This document shows positions 28,112-36,841 of a stretch of 50,341 nt of DNA, in pieces. The first letter of the stretch is position 1. The number at the start of each line of letters is the position of its first letter. Position numbers and translations under genes: made by a program. This DNA comes from an uncultured bacterium (lineage in GTDB: Bacteria > Actinomycetota > Coriobacteriia > Coriobacteriales > Coriobacteriaceae): the NCBI GenBank assembly GCA_958349055.1, contig CATWBO010000015.1:1-50341 (forward strand), in the 5' to 3' direction. The notes under the pieces were generated by a model. The model did not search any database. It saw only the letters and a list, made by a program, of their open reading frames with translations, and had not been told where the DNA came from.

Positions 28112-29191
28112 GTGGACCTGACACTATGCGGCCAAACTGCTTTTTACTATCACCGCATTCCGCCGCAAATACTGGGTCTTTACCCTGCCATTAGCCTTGG
28201 CACTATGGATCGCAGATGTTGCGGCCTCGGAAGCCATGCGGTTATAAAAGACCTGCTTCACGCCCCGCTTCACAGGCTTGTATTCACCCGGGCACAATCC
28301 GGGTCGCGAAGCCTGTTCAAATCGCACCTCCTGACTCAAGAGCCACCTCCCGGCTCGTTTAGGCAGACTGAGCATGGGTTTGATGTCACGTCACCGGAGT
28401 TTACGCTGCTCAACCTTGCTACGCAGGTCTCACGTAACCAATTACTCATGGCATGTTACGAGATGTGCGGCTCCTTTGCAGTGTTTAAACCCTGCGAGCG
28501 AACGCAGCAACAACTCGATGAAGCTATCTCGCTTAAGCTCATTCCGCCTAACTGTGGTTGGGAACGAGTTAACGACGTCAATGGCAACGACACCAACCTG
28601 TGGAAGCGCACACCGCTCCTGAACGCGGCGGATATCGCCGCGTTCGCCAAGCAGGCCGCAGGCCTGCGCGGCGTCAAGCAGCTTCGTTGGGCGGCCGAGC
28701 GCATGACGGGACAGACCACCTCGCCCTTCGAGGTGCAAACCTCCATGCTCGTCTCACTTCCCCGCGATGAAGGCGGCTTAGGCATTAGCATTAGCAATAA
28801 CGTCCGCATCCCACTCAGCGACGCCGCGCGCTCACTGTATGACAAAACCTGTTGCTATGCCGATATCCTCATCGAGAGCGCCACCGACAGCATGGGCGTC
28901 ATCCTGGAATGCCAGGGCCGTTCCGCTCATGACGGCGAGGCCGCAAGTCTCTCCGATGCCGAGCGCACCACTGCCCTTACAAGCATGGGCTACGACGTTA
29001 TCCAGATCACCTACGACCAGATCAAAGACACGAAGAGCTTTAGCAGCGTCGCCGGGCTCATCCATAAAAAGGTGGGACTCCCCTACGCCCCAAAGACTAA
29101 ACAGGAGCGCACCATCGAAGATGCCCTTCGACGGGAACTGTTGGTCAATTGGAATGAACTGTTCACCGTCAAGTCGTCGGCTAGCAGCTAG
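28112..29191 (+). CDS. AbiEi-like protein with C-terminal DUF559/Vsr-type nuclease fold
   Basis: This 359-residue protein starts with GTG (AGGAGGG four bases upstream). The middle part, with FDVTSPEFTLLNLATQVSRNQLLMACYEMCG (about residues 90-120), resembles AbiEi-type antitoxin regions. The C-terminal part has a PD-(D/E)XK-like series: SPFEVQ (E207), YADILIE (D251), ILECQGRSAHD (E266, Q268, H273), and DAERTTALTSMGYDVIQIT. This fits the DUF559/Vsr layout with Gln in place of the usual Lys. It may be a DNA-binding or nuclease component of a defence or toxin-antitoxin type system. No partner gene is adjacent; its 3' end overlaps the convergent phospholipase gene by 11 bp. Confidence 0.65.
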   Translation: MDLTLCGQTAFYYHRIPPQILGLYPAISLGTMDRRCCGLGSHAVIKDLLHAPLHRLVFTRAQSGSRSLFKSHLLTQEPPPGSFRQTEHGFDVTSPEFTLLNLATQVSRNQLLMACYEMCGSFAVFKPCERTQQQLDEAISLKLIPPNCGWERVNDVNGNDTNLWKRTPLLNAADIAAFAKQAAGLRGVKQLRWAAERMTGQTTSPFEVQTSMLVSLPRDEGGLGISISNNVRIPLSDAARSLYDKTCCYADILIESATDSMGVILECQGRSAHDGEAASLSDAERTTALTSMGYDVIQITYDQIKDTKSFSSVAGLIHKKVGLPYAPKTKQERTIEDALRRELLVNWNELFTVKSSASS

Positions 29192-30029
29192 CGATCAGGG
29201 GGACTGCGGGAACGTCAGAAGCAGCAACGCGAGCCGCAAATCCCGCCTCGGTTAGCTCGATGACCTCGGTAAATGTTGCATCGAAGAACTCCTCGGTTAG
29301 CAGGCGATACGGCGGATGATCGGGCTCACCGGGGTTTTCGCGCACAATCTCGTGCATAACGCCAATGGTCTTGAGCACATACTCCTTATGGATGGGATAC
29401 TGCCCAAAACGCGTCGCCGCAGTATACAGGCGATCGGTCGCGCGCGGAATCGAAACAATGCCGAGCGTCTTACCAAACCAGTCAAAGTCACCTTGCTTTT
29501 TAATGCGGAATTCCTCGCACGGCTTGCCGCCGTGCGCCTCCAGGTACTGATTCACGCGCGTATTCCATACGGTATCGGCCACCAGATGCGACCAGACGCC
29601 CAGCGTTAAATCGAGCAACGACTGCGCCACATCTTCGGACGCAAGCGAGAACTCACAGGCGCCGGGACCGACAACCGGCTCGGCATCCCTGTAGCGCTGG
29701 GGATAGTGCACACGATTCAGTCGCTCGCGTTCCTCGATAATCGAGGTCGCCGCGGCCGGCGCACCGGTGGGGGAACTTTTAAGCAGCGGTGCCACATAGG
29801 TATCCCAGAACTCATGCTCACGAGGCTTAGGGATAGGCTCGGGCTTTGCAAAGTGCGTAATGCGATACGGAATGGGATCGGCGATACCGGGAACCATATA
29901 GCCCACAAAAATGTCCGGAACCACGCAGCCAAACAAAAAGGCATTGCGGTCACGCACGCTATCGGCAAGCGCACTGGTGCGCTCCAGCAAACGCTCCGTC
30001 TGAGCGATATGAATGTTCCAGCTTGGCAT
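29181..30029 (-). CDS. Zinc-dependent phospholipase C family protein
   Basis: This 282-residue protein begins MPSWNIHIAQTERLLERTSALADSVRDRNAFLFGCVVPDIFVGY. That N-terminus, with an early His and a FLFGCVVPD segment, is typical of the zinc-dependent phospholipase C-like family, and RITHFAK and LTLGVWSHLVADTVWN carry further His/Asp ligands. No signal peptide is seen, so the true substrate in this cytoplasmic subfamily is unknown. The start at 30029 has GGGGGTGG upstream. It converges with the nuclease-like gene and overlaps its end. Confidence 0.75.
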   Translation of the reverse strand: MPSWNIHIAQTERLLERTSALADSVRDRNAFLFGCVVPDIFVGYMVPGIADPIPYRITHFAKPEPIPKPREHEFWDTYVAPLLKSSPTGAPAAATSIIEERERLNRVHYPQRYRDAEPVVGPGACEFSLASEDVAQSLLDLTLGVWSHLVADTVWNTRVNQYLEAHGGKPCEEFRIKKQGDFDWFGKTLGIVSIPRATDRLYTAATRFGQYPIHKEYVLKTIGVMHEIVRENPGEPDHPPYRLLTEEFFDATFTEVIELTEAGFAARVAASDVPAVPLIASC

Positions 30030-30074
30030 AGCCACCCCCATAAAAAACCTGGATAACTATACCATCACGGCAAA

Positions 30075-30090
30075 GCCGCGCGGGCGGCTA
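30075..30090 (-). terminator. Possible terminator after the ECF ATPase gene
   Basis: The 6-bp stem AGCCGC/GCGGCT is followed by TTT on the minus strand. It is weak. Confidence 0.35.
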
Positions 30091-30109
30091 CGCATCCTCT
30101 ACGCAGCAA

Positions 30110-30865
30110 CTAGTCCGTAGCACCGTTTTCGGTTCCATACGACGGCACGGGCGCCTCGACCACATGGTGATATCGATCGATATAGATTGCACGGGCACCC
30201 AGGCGTCGCACCAAATCTTGATGGTGCGTACTCATCAAAACCGTCTTACCGGCAGCAACGTAGGCCAGCAAAAAGTTGACTACGATGTCGCACGAGTCCT
30301 CATCGAGACCGTTGGTGGGCTCGTCGAGCACCAAGATATCGGGGTTCATCGATACCACCGCAGCCAGCGCAACGCGCTTCTTTTGCCCGCCCGAAAGCTG
30401 ATAGGGCGAGGCATCGACCAGATCGGCAACCTGGAATAGCTCCATGGCATCGCGGACGCGGCGCTCGAGCTCGTCTGTCGGCAGCCCCATCTGCGCGGGA
30501 CCAAAAGCAACTTCCTCGCCCACCGTAGCGCAGAACAGCTGGGCGTCGGCATTCTGGAACACAAAGCCCACGCGCTGATGGAACCGCTGAGCGGCCGCGG
30601 AATCCCTTAGAAACGCCGCATCGATCACGTGCCCGTCAAACAGGTATATCCCTGCGTCCGCGAGTTCAAGGCCGTTAATAAGGCGCATAATCGTCGTCTT
30701 ACCGCAGCCGTTGGGACCGAGTAGGGCAACGAGTTCACCACGATCGACCTGCAGCGAAACGCCGTCGACCACCGTATGCCCCGCATAGGAGAACACCACG
30801 TCGCGCAGCTCGATGAGCGGCGCGACCTCGGCGCCCGCACCGTTCGTGCCCGCCGCACTATTCAT
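30110..30865 (-). CDS. ECF transporter ATP-binding subunit (NikO/CbiO)
   Basis: This 251-residue ABC ATPase has Walker A LLGPNGCGKTTIMRLI, a Q-loop (FVFQNADAQLFCATVGEEVAFGP, the ECF-type Q-helix region), signature YQLSGGQKKRVALA and Walker B DILVLDEPTNGLDE. It energises uptake by the membrane subunits encoded upstream. The start is uncertain: ATG 30865 is listed, but TTG 30877 has a better-placed AAGGG, and ATG 30901 would overlap the CbiQ-like gene. It is third in a CbiM-CbiQ-CbiO operon. Confidence 0.9.
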   Translation of the reverse strand: MNSAAGTNGAGAEVAPLIELRDVVFSYAGHTVVDGVSLQVDRGELVALLGPNGCGKTTIMRLINGLELADAGIYLFDGHVIDAAFLRDSAAAQRFHQRVGFVFQNADAQLFCATVGEEVAFGPAQMGLPTDELERRVRDAMELFQVADLVDASPYQLSGGQKKRVALAAVVSMNPDILVLDEPTNGLDEDSCDIVVNFLLAYVAAGKTVLMSTHHQDLVRRLGARAIYIDRYHHVVEAPVPSYGTENGATD

Positions 30866-30918
30866 ATCGATCGTCAAAACGTCGCCCTTCCCTATTCGCA
30901 TCGAAGCCAAAACCTGCA

Positions 30919-31761
30919 CTACAGCACGGCGCACAACACTGCCAGCAGCGCCACGCCGGCCGCATAGACCGCATCGCGCCAGCCAAACCCAGCGCGCGCG
31001 GGCGCCGGATACACACCGGCAAAACCGCGGCAGGCCATGGCCTCGTCCATCGCGCGGCTGCATTCCATCGCCTTGATAAAGGTCATGCCCATGATACCCG
31101 CGACCGAGTCGGTACGCGAAAACCCCGCAGGCGCGCGGCCGACACTGCGCAGCATGACCGATTCGGTGAGGTCGTGCGCCGTACGGCCCAGCACCTCGAT
31201 GTGCTTGAGCGCCATATCAAACGTAAAGATAACCTCGTCGGGCAGGTGCAACATCTTGAGCGCTGCCGACATGCGACTCCAGGTAAGCGTCCACGAAACG
31301 CCCAGCACCAGCGACACGTTAATAAAGGTCTTGAGCGCGATCTTGAGCATGGCGCCCGCAGCCGATGCGCCCAACAGCAGGGCCGGCAGCGCCAGAACCA
31401 CCGCAAGCCCCGCAGCGCTAAGCGCCGGCACAAAGGTCGACCGCAGCCCGCGCACGGGGCGCACGGCAACCAGCACCAGCGCGATCGCCGCCATCAGCAT
31501 GAGGTACAGCGGGCTTTGTGTTAGGCACACGCACAGGACGCAGGCAAACATGCCGAGCAGGCGCACCGGAGCCGAAACGCAAGAAAGGGCGCGGTCGACA
31601 ACCGACCCGCCCTTATGCGCGCCGCCGCCCAGGCGAACCCGCTCAAGCAGGCTCGCCAGGTGCAGGACGTTCTTTTGCATCACGCGATGCCGAGCCCCCG
31701 TGGGCTCGTAACGCTGCTCGGCCGCAAGCCAGCTAGGCAGCTCGGCTATTGCCATGAGCAC
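30919..31761 (-). CDS. ECF transporter transmembrane subunit (NikQ/CbiQ)
   Basis: This 280-residue membrane protein has about five helices (for example LLGMFACVLCVCLT, YLMLMAAIALVLVAV and LSAAGLAVVLALPALLLG). The CbiQ C-terminal coupling motifs include MALKHIEVLGRTAHDL and the second Ala-Arg-Gly-type helix ECSRAMDEAMACRGF. It links the ATPase to the substrate-binding CbiM-like subunit. The first codon is GTG at 31761, with GGAAAGC just upstream, overlapping the CbiM-like gene by 29 bp. An ATG two codons later is also possible. Confidence 0.87.
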   Translation of the reverse strand: MLMAIAELPSWLAAEQRYEPTGARHRVMQKNVLHLASLLERVRLGGGAHKGGSVVDRALSCVSAPVRLLGMFACVLCVCLTQSPLYLMLMAAIALVLVAVRPVRGLRSTFVPALSAAGLAVVLALPALLLGASAAGAMLKIALKTFINVSLVLGVSWTLTWSRMSAALKMLHLPDEVIFTFDMALKHIEVLGRTAHDLTESVMLRSVGRAPAGFSRTDSVAGIMGMTFIKAMECSRAMDEAMACRGFAGVYPAPARAGFGWRDAVYAAGVALLAVLCAVL

Positions 31762-32818
31762 CGCTTTCCTTAACCGTCAGCGAGACCAGGCGGAATACGA
31801 TGGTGAGCACCGCCACGCCAATCACGCCCGAAAGGATATACATCGCGGCCTGGCCGGCAAAGCCAAGACCCTGCTCCTCGGAAAAAGACTGCAGGTAATC
31901 GCCCGTGGGCAGGGCGTCGGCAAAGGTCGGAGCGTCGAGGCCGACCGAAGCCTTCAGGCTGTCGTCGCCAGCCTCCTGAACGGCGGTTGCGGCGCCCTCG
32001 GCGTCCCACTCGCCCCAGGCGTCACCGGTGGCAAGCAGACCCAGCGGCGTCGCCACGACAAGCACGGCGACCAGGATGAGCGTGGGGACCAGCGAGGTCT
32101 TCTTGGCGGCAGCGCCATCGGCGGCGAGCTGGCCGTCAACGGCCTCGGGCCCGACAATGATGCTCGGCGCCGTCTTCTTAATGAATGCGTAGATCGCAGC
32201 CGTCGCCACGCCCTCGACCACACCGGCCACCAGCATATGCGGGATCATCATGGCGGGAATGGCAATAGACAGCGGGAAGGGGCAGTACAGCGGAGCGCCC
32301 GAGGCATTGGTGAAGAGCATGGGCTGAATGCCAAACTCGATGGCCGCGCACAGGGCCGCCAGGCACAGGCCGACCCAGCCGCTCACGATGGCCGAAACCG
32401 AAGTACCCCAGCTCTTGTCGTGCAGGCGGCTGTTGAGCGCGCGAAACACGATAGCGGCGGTAAACGGCAGCACAAAGGCCATGTTAAAGCAGTTGGCGCC
32501 AAAGGACAGAATGCCGCCGTCGCCAAACAGCAGCGCCTGAAGCGCCAGCGCGACCGAAACGGCAATGGCCGCAGCCTCGGGGCCCAGCAGCAGCGCGATC
32601 AGCGCGCCGCCGACAGCGTGACCCGTGGTGCCGCCAGGCAGCGGCACGTTGAACATCATGAGCAGGAAGGAGAACGCGGCGCAAATACCCAGGAAAGCCA
32701 TGTGCTCGCGATCGAGCGTGGCACGCACCTTCTTGATGCAATGGACCCACACGGGCACCATCGCCACCGCCATGACGGCATCGGTCTGCGGGGACAGGTA
32801 ATTATCTGGAATATGCAT
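31733..32818 (-). CDS. Nickel/cobalt ECF substrate-binding subunit, fused M-N (NikMN/CbiM)
   Basis: This 361-residue protein begins MHIPDNYLSPQTDAVM, the N-terminal metal-site motif of the CbiM/NikM family (His2 is a ligand). Seven or so membrane helices carry the metal path, including the GGTTGHAVGGALIALLLGPEAAAI segment. The C-terminal third, with GDAWGEWDAEG and a final membrane helix, is a NikN/PDGLE-type domain fused to M, a layout more common in nickel systems. A GTGTTAC-N14-GTAACAC palindrome upstream supports nickel. Start at 32818. Confidence 0.9.
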   Translation of the reverse strand: MHIPDNYLSPQTDAVMAVAMVPVWVHCIKKVRATLDREHMAFLGICAAFSFLLMMFNVPLPGGTTGHAVGGALIALLLGPEAAAIAVSVALALQALLFGDGGILSFGANCFNMAFVLPFTAAIVFRALNSRLHDKSWGTSVSAIVSGWVGLCLAALCAAIEFGIQPMLFTNASGAPLYCPFPLSIAIPAMMIPHMLVAGVVEGVATAAIYAFIKKTAPSIIVGPEAVDGQLAADGAAAKKTSLVPTLILVAVLVVATPLGLLATGDAWGEWDAEGAATAVQEAGDDSLKASVGLDAPTFADALPTGDYLQSFSEEQGLGFAGQAAMYILSGVIGVAVLTIVFRLVSLTVKESGAHGNSRAA

Positions 32819-32875
32819 AGCGCCTCCCGGTTGTCGGCATGCGGAATCGCAGAGCCGTTTGAACCATATTGTTCA

Positions 32876-32903
32876 GTGTTACGTATCGTCTAATTCGTAA
32901 CAC
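32876..32903. promoter_or_regulatory. NikR-type operator
   Basis: GTGTTACG-N12-CGTAACAC is a perfect 8-bp-arm palindrome (equivalently GTGTTAC-N14-GTAACAC), 58 bp upstream of the M subunit. It matches the NikR consensus I recall for several non-enterobacterial groups. Confidence 0.65.
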
Positions 32904-32921
32904 GCCGCCGGCTATCATAGC

Positions 32922-32960
32922 AAAACGGCGCGCCGCCCACAAAGCAGCACGCCGTTTTGC
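32922..32960 (-). terminator. Terminator after pheT
   Basis: The 11-bp stem GCAAAACGGCG/CGCCGTTTTGC lies about 85 bp past the pheT stop on the minus strand. Confidence 0.7.
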
Positions 32961-33045
32961 AATACATACGTCATAGATGCGAGACATCAGCGGGCAGCAG
33001 CCCAGTCATGCCGCCGCCCGACGGCCCACGCCTCAGTCGCAAGCC

Positions 33046-35499
33046 CTAGCCGCGGACCTCGCCGTTTACGCCCTTGCACACCTTGGTGACGATCTTCTGG
33101 TGCGCCTTCTCGACCTCTTCGCTGGTGAGCGTGTGGTCGTCAGAGCGATACGTAAGCGCGAAGGCCATGGACTTCTTGCCCGCTCCGATACGAACCGGAT
33201 CGCGGTAGACGTCGAACAGGCGCACGCCCTCGAGCAGCTTGCCGCCGGCGCTGGTAATGCGACGCTCAAGATCCTCGCAGGTCACAGTGTTGTCGACCAC
33301 GATAGCAAGGTCGTGCTCAACGGCCGGGTACTGCGAGAACTCGCGATAGTTCTCCTGGTTGCGAGCGCCCTTGATCAGCTTGTCCAGGTCGAGCTCAAAG
33401 GCAACGACGACCTCGTCAATACCCATAGCCTCGCGCGCCTCGGGATGAATCTCGCCGACCCAGCCCAGCACGGTACCGCCGGACAGGACCTCGGCCGCAC
33501 GACCCGGCTGCAGGAAGGCGTAGCCCTCGCCCTCGACGGGACGGAAGCGGACCTTCTCGATGCGCAGCTGGGCGAGCAGCTCCTCGACGATGCCCTTGCC
33601 AGAGAAGAAACGCAGCTTACGGTACTTCATGTTCCAGGACTGCTCGCTCCACTGACCCGAGAGCACGCCCGCCACGGACTTGGTCTCCTTGGGCAGGCTG
33701 GCGTTCTCGCGGCCGTGGAACAGGCTGCCGACCTCGTACAGGTGCACGTTGGGCGTGCCGTGGGCCTCGTTATAGGCCACGGACTGCAGCAGGCCCGGCA
33801 GCAGCGAGCGGCGCATCTCGGTCTGCTCGGCCACCAGCGGGTTCATGAGCACGACGGGGCAACCGCGGCCTTCGGTGGACATGCCGATCTTCTCCAGGTC
33901 GCCCGGGGCAGCAAAGCCAAAGGTCGTGGTCTCGTTGAGGCCGCAGGCGCGCAGGATCTCGCCGACCTTACGGGTGAGCTTCTGCTCGCGGGTCAGGCCG
34001 CCGATGTGGTTCTTGGCAGCCGGAATGGTCGCCGTCACGCGGCCCATGCCCCACAGGCGCAGGACCTCCTCGATCAGGTCAATCTCGCGCGGCAGGTCGG
34101 GACGGAAGCTCGGCGGGGTGACGATAAAGTCCTCGCCGTCGCGCTCGACGGTGCAGCCCAGGCGGGTAAGCGAGCGCTCGATAAAGTCGGGCTCAATATC
34201 GGCGCCGCAGATGGCGTGCACGCGGGCCAGGCGCAGCTTAATGCTGTCGATGGTCTTGGGCGCGGGGAACACGTCAACGTAGCCGGGAGCGACCTCGCCG
34301 CCGGCGATCTCCTCGATCAGCGCGCAGGTGACGTTGGCGACATCCACGCAGCCGGTCTCGTCGACCTGGCGCTCAAAGCGGATGGAGGCATCGGAGATCA
34401 GCGACAGGTCGCGACTGGTGTGCGAGGTGCGGCCGGCGTTGAAGCAGGCGCTCTCGACCATCACGTCGACGGTATCGTCCTCGATCTCGGAATCCATGCC
34501 GCCCATAACGCCGGCCAGCGCCACGGGACGCTCGCCGTCGGTGATCAGACCCATGCCGGCGTCGAGCACGCGCTCCTCGCCATCGAGGGTCGTGAACTTC
34601 TCGTCCTGCTGGGCAGCGCGGACCACCACGCGACGACGGCCCTCGCGCTCGGCAAAGGTATCCAGATCAAAGGCGTGCAGGGGCTGACCGGTGAGCATCA
34701 TCACGTAGTTGGTGATGTCGACGATGTTGTTGTGCGGGCGCACGCCCAGGGCGTTGAGGCGCTTGACCATCCAGTCGGGCGACGGGCCGACCTTCACGTT
34801 GCGCACGATGCGGGCAACGTAGCGGTCGCACAGGCCCTCGTCGGCAATCTCGACGGAAAGCTCGTCGTCGGTCGCGCGGCCGGACTCGGCCTTGATAGCG
34901 GGCAGCTCAACGTGGAAATCGCGGTCGAAGATGGCGCCGGTCTCGCGGGCCATGCCGATCATGGACAGGCAGTCGGGGCGGTTGGGCGTGATCTCGCAGT
35001 CGAGCACGGTGTCGCTCGATCCCACGTACTCGGCAAACGGCATGCCGCAGGGCGTGTCCTCGGGCAGGATCATGATGCCGGAGTGGTCGCCGCCCAGGCC
35101 GAGCTCGCGCGCGGAGCAGTTCATGCCCATGGACACGACGCCGCGAAGCTTGCTCTTCTTGATCTTGACGTCGCCGGGCAGGACAGCGCCGATCATGGCC
35201 GTAACGATATGGTCGCCGGCCTCGAAGTTCTGCGCGCCGCAGACGATCTGCAGCGGAGCGGGGTTGCCGTCGGCGTCGAGGTTCTTGTCGCCCACGTCGA
35301 CCGAGCACACATACATGTGGTCGCTATCGGGGTGCGGGGTCTTGGTGAGCACCTTGGCAGTCACCACGTGGTCGAAGGACTCGCCCACGGTGTCGATCGC
35401 CTCGACCTCGGTGCCGGTACGGATATATTCGTCCGAAAGGGTCTTGGGATCCTCCGGAATATCGATCATGGTCTTGAGCCAGTCGTAAGAGACACGCAT
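33046..35499 (-). CDS. pheT: Phenylalanyl-tRNA synthetase beta subunit
   Basis: This 817-residue subunit partners PheS in the (alpha-beta)2 enzyme that charges tRNA-Phe. Domains in order are an N-terminal B1, an OB-fold tRNA-binding domain (about residues 40-155, MNCSARELGLGGDHSGIMILPEDTPCG), the B3/B4 editing region, B5, the catalytic-like core (DLPREIDLIEEVLRLWG), and a C-terminal FDX-ACB anticodon-binding domain (YREFSQYPAVEHDLAIVVD to YRSDDHTLTSEEVEKAHQKI). Length is typical. The start at 35499 is MRVSYDWLKTMIDIP, the standard family start. It follows pheS after a 180-bp gap holding a long hairpin. Confidence 0.96.
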   Translation of the reverse strand: MRVSYDWLKTMIDIPEDPKTLSDEYIRTGTEVEAIDTVGESFDHVVTAKVLTKTPHPDSDHMYVCSVDVGDKNLDADGNPAPLQIVCGAQNFEAGDHIVTAMIGAVLPGDVKIKKSKLRGVVSMGMNCSARELGLGGDHSGIMILPEDTPCGMPFAEYVGSSDTVLDCEITPNRPDCLSMIGMARETGAIFDRDFHVELPAIKAESGRATDDELSVEIADEGLCDRYVARIVRNVKVGPSPDWMVKRLNALGVRPHNNIVDITNYVMMLTGQPLHAFDLDTFAEREGRRRVVVRAAQQDEKFTTLDGEERVLDAGMGLITDGERPVALAGVMGGMDSEIEDDTVDVMVESACFNAGRTSHTSRDLSLISDASIRFERQVDETGCVDVANVTCALIEEIAGGEVAPGYVDVFPAPKTIDSIKLRLARVHAICGADIEPDFIERSLTRLGCTVERDGEDFIVTPPSFRPDLPREIDLIEEVLRLWGMGRVTATIPAAKNHIGGLTREQKLTRKVGEILRACGLNETTTFGFAAPGDLEKIGMSTEGRGCPVVLMNPLVAEQTEMRRSLLPGLLQSVAYNEAHGTPNVHLYEVGSLFHGRENASLPKETKSVAGVLSGQWSEQSWNMKYRKLRFFSGKGIVEELLAQLRIEKVRFRPVEGEGYAFLQPGRAAEVLSGGTVLGWVGEIHPEAREAMGIDEVVVAFELDLDKLIKGARNQENYREFSQYPAVEHDLAIVVDNTVTCEDLERRITSAGGKLLEGVRLFDVYRDPVRIGAGKKSMAFALTYRSDDHTLTSEEVEKAHQKIVTKVCKGVNGEVRG

Positions 35500-35539
35500 C
35501 TAACTGGTCTCCTTTCATCTGTAACGCCTGCAATAAGCA

Positions 35540-35676
35540 GACGGAAAACTCCAGCTACGGAGACGGGTTTCCGAGGTGCCGCAGATTGCCTTGAAAGAGG
35601 AGGGCCGCGTACTTAGGTACGCAACCGACGATTGAAAGGCAAGGTGCGGTGGCTCGGGAAGCCGCCGGGACAGGTC
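35540..35676 (-). repeat. Long hairpin element between pheS and pheT
   Basis: About 110 nt form an imperfect hairpin with a GCGTAC-CTAA-GTACGC tip (35607-35622). Left and right arms pair through GCCTT/AAGGC, CCGCA/TGCGG and TTCC-GAG segments. It begins with ACCTGTCC just past the pheS stop and resembles the element at 22994-23098. Confidence 0.65.
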
Positions 35677-35679
35677 AAC

Positions 35680-36756
35680 TTAAAATTGGTTCAGGAATCT
35701 CATATCGCCCGTCATGAGCGTTCTGAGGTCCGGCAGGTCGTAGCGCAGGGCCGCGACGCGTTCGGCGCCAATGCCAAAGGCGAAGCCGGTGTACTTCTCG
35801 GGATCGATGCCGCAGTTGATCAGGACGTTGGGGTCGACCATGCCGCAGCCCAAGATCTCGATCCAGCCGCTGTGCTTGCAGAAGTTGCAGCCCTTGCCGC
35901 CGCACACGTGGCAGCTCACGTCCACCTCGCAGCTGGGCTCGGTGAAGGGGAAGAAGTGCGGGCGGTAACGCGTCTTGCGATCCTCGCCAAACATGCACTT
36001 AACAAAGTAGTCGAGCGTGCCCTTCAGGTCGCCAAAGGTGATGCCCTCGTCGACGACCAGGCCCTCGATCTGGTTGAACTGCGGCAGGTGGCAGGCATCG
36101 GCCGTGTCGGGACGGTAGACGGTGCCCGGGCAGATCATGTAGATGGGCGGCTTCTGCGACTCCATAGTGTGGATCTGCACGCCCGAAGTCTGGGTGCGCA
36201 GCAGCACGTCGGACTCGCCGTGGGCGTGAGCCTCGGGGTGCGCGACGCTGCCGGGGTTGTTGTCGACCACGTAGAAGGTATCGCGGGCCGAGCGGCTCGG
36301 GTGATCCATGGGAGCGTTGAGCGCGGTGAAGTTGTAGTAAGAGGTGTCGACCATGGGGCCGGACTCGACGGTGTAGCCGATGCCGCAGAAGATGTCCTCG
36401 GCCTCCTCGATGATTTGCTTGATCAGGTGCTGGTGGCCGATCTGCGGACGGATGCCCGGCAGCGTGATGTCGACGGCGTCGTGCTCGAGTGCGCGCTTGA
36501 GGGCGGCGGCCTTCATCTCGGTGTTTCGCTCGTCGAGCATGCCCTCGATCAGCTGGCGCATCTCGTTGGCGCGCTTGCCCATCACGGGACGATCCTCGGG
36601 GGCGAGCTTGCCCATCATGCGCATCAAGCCGGTGATACGACCCTTGCGACCGAGCAGCTCAACACGCGCAGCCTCGAGCTTGGCGGCGTCATCGGCGCCT
36701 GCGACGAGCTCCTTGGCCTCTTCCTCGAGTTTGACCAGATCATCAATCAGACTCAT
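35680..36756 (-). CDS. pheS: Phenylalanyl-tRNA synthetase alpha subunit
   Basis: This is the 358-residue catalytic class II subunit. An N-terminal coiled coil (LIDDLVKLEEEAKELVAGADD) precedes motif 2 (TQTSGVQIHTMESQKPPIYMICPGTVYRPD region) and motif 3 (GFAFGIGAERVAALRYDLPDLR), with the ASP-binding QFNQIEGLVVD. Cysteines in CHVCGGKGCNFCKHSGW are the usual PheS pattern. The start at 36756 has AAAGGGAAG upstream; a longer frame runs into the leader. Control is by the T-box riboswitch just upstream. Confidence 0.96.
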   Translation of the reverse strand: MSLIDDLVKLEEEAKELVAGADDAAKLEAARVELLGRKGRITGLMRMMGKLAPEDRPVMGKRANEMRQLIEGMLDERNTEMKAAALKRALEHDAVDITLPGIRPQIGHQHLIKQIIEEAEDIFCGIGYTVESGPMVDTSYYNFTALNAPMDHPSRSARDTFYVVDNNPGSVAHPEAHAHGESDVLLRTQTSGVQIHTMESQKPPIYMICPGTVYRPDTADACHLPQFNQIEGLVVDEGITFGDLKGTLDYFVKCMFGEDRKTRYRPHFFPFTEPSCEVDVSCHVCGGKGCNFCKHSGWIEILGCGMVDPNVLINCGIDPEKYTGFAFGIGAERVAALRYDLPDLRTLMTGDMRFLNQF

Positions 36757-36841
36757 GTCTTCCCTTTCGTCTCTCGCGCATCCACTTGCCGCGGCGGCTG
36801 GAGCCACCCGGAGCTGCGGATGTGCGGCCCGGTTCGGTAAC

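Noticed and set aside
32977..35616. An 879-residue plus-strand open frame
   Set aside because: It is the antisense shadow of pheT, which has full family motifs on the minus strand.
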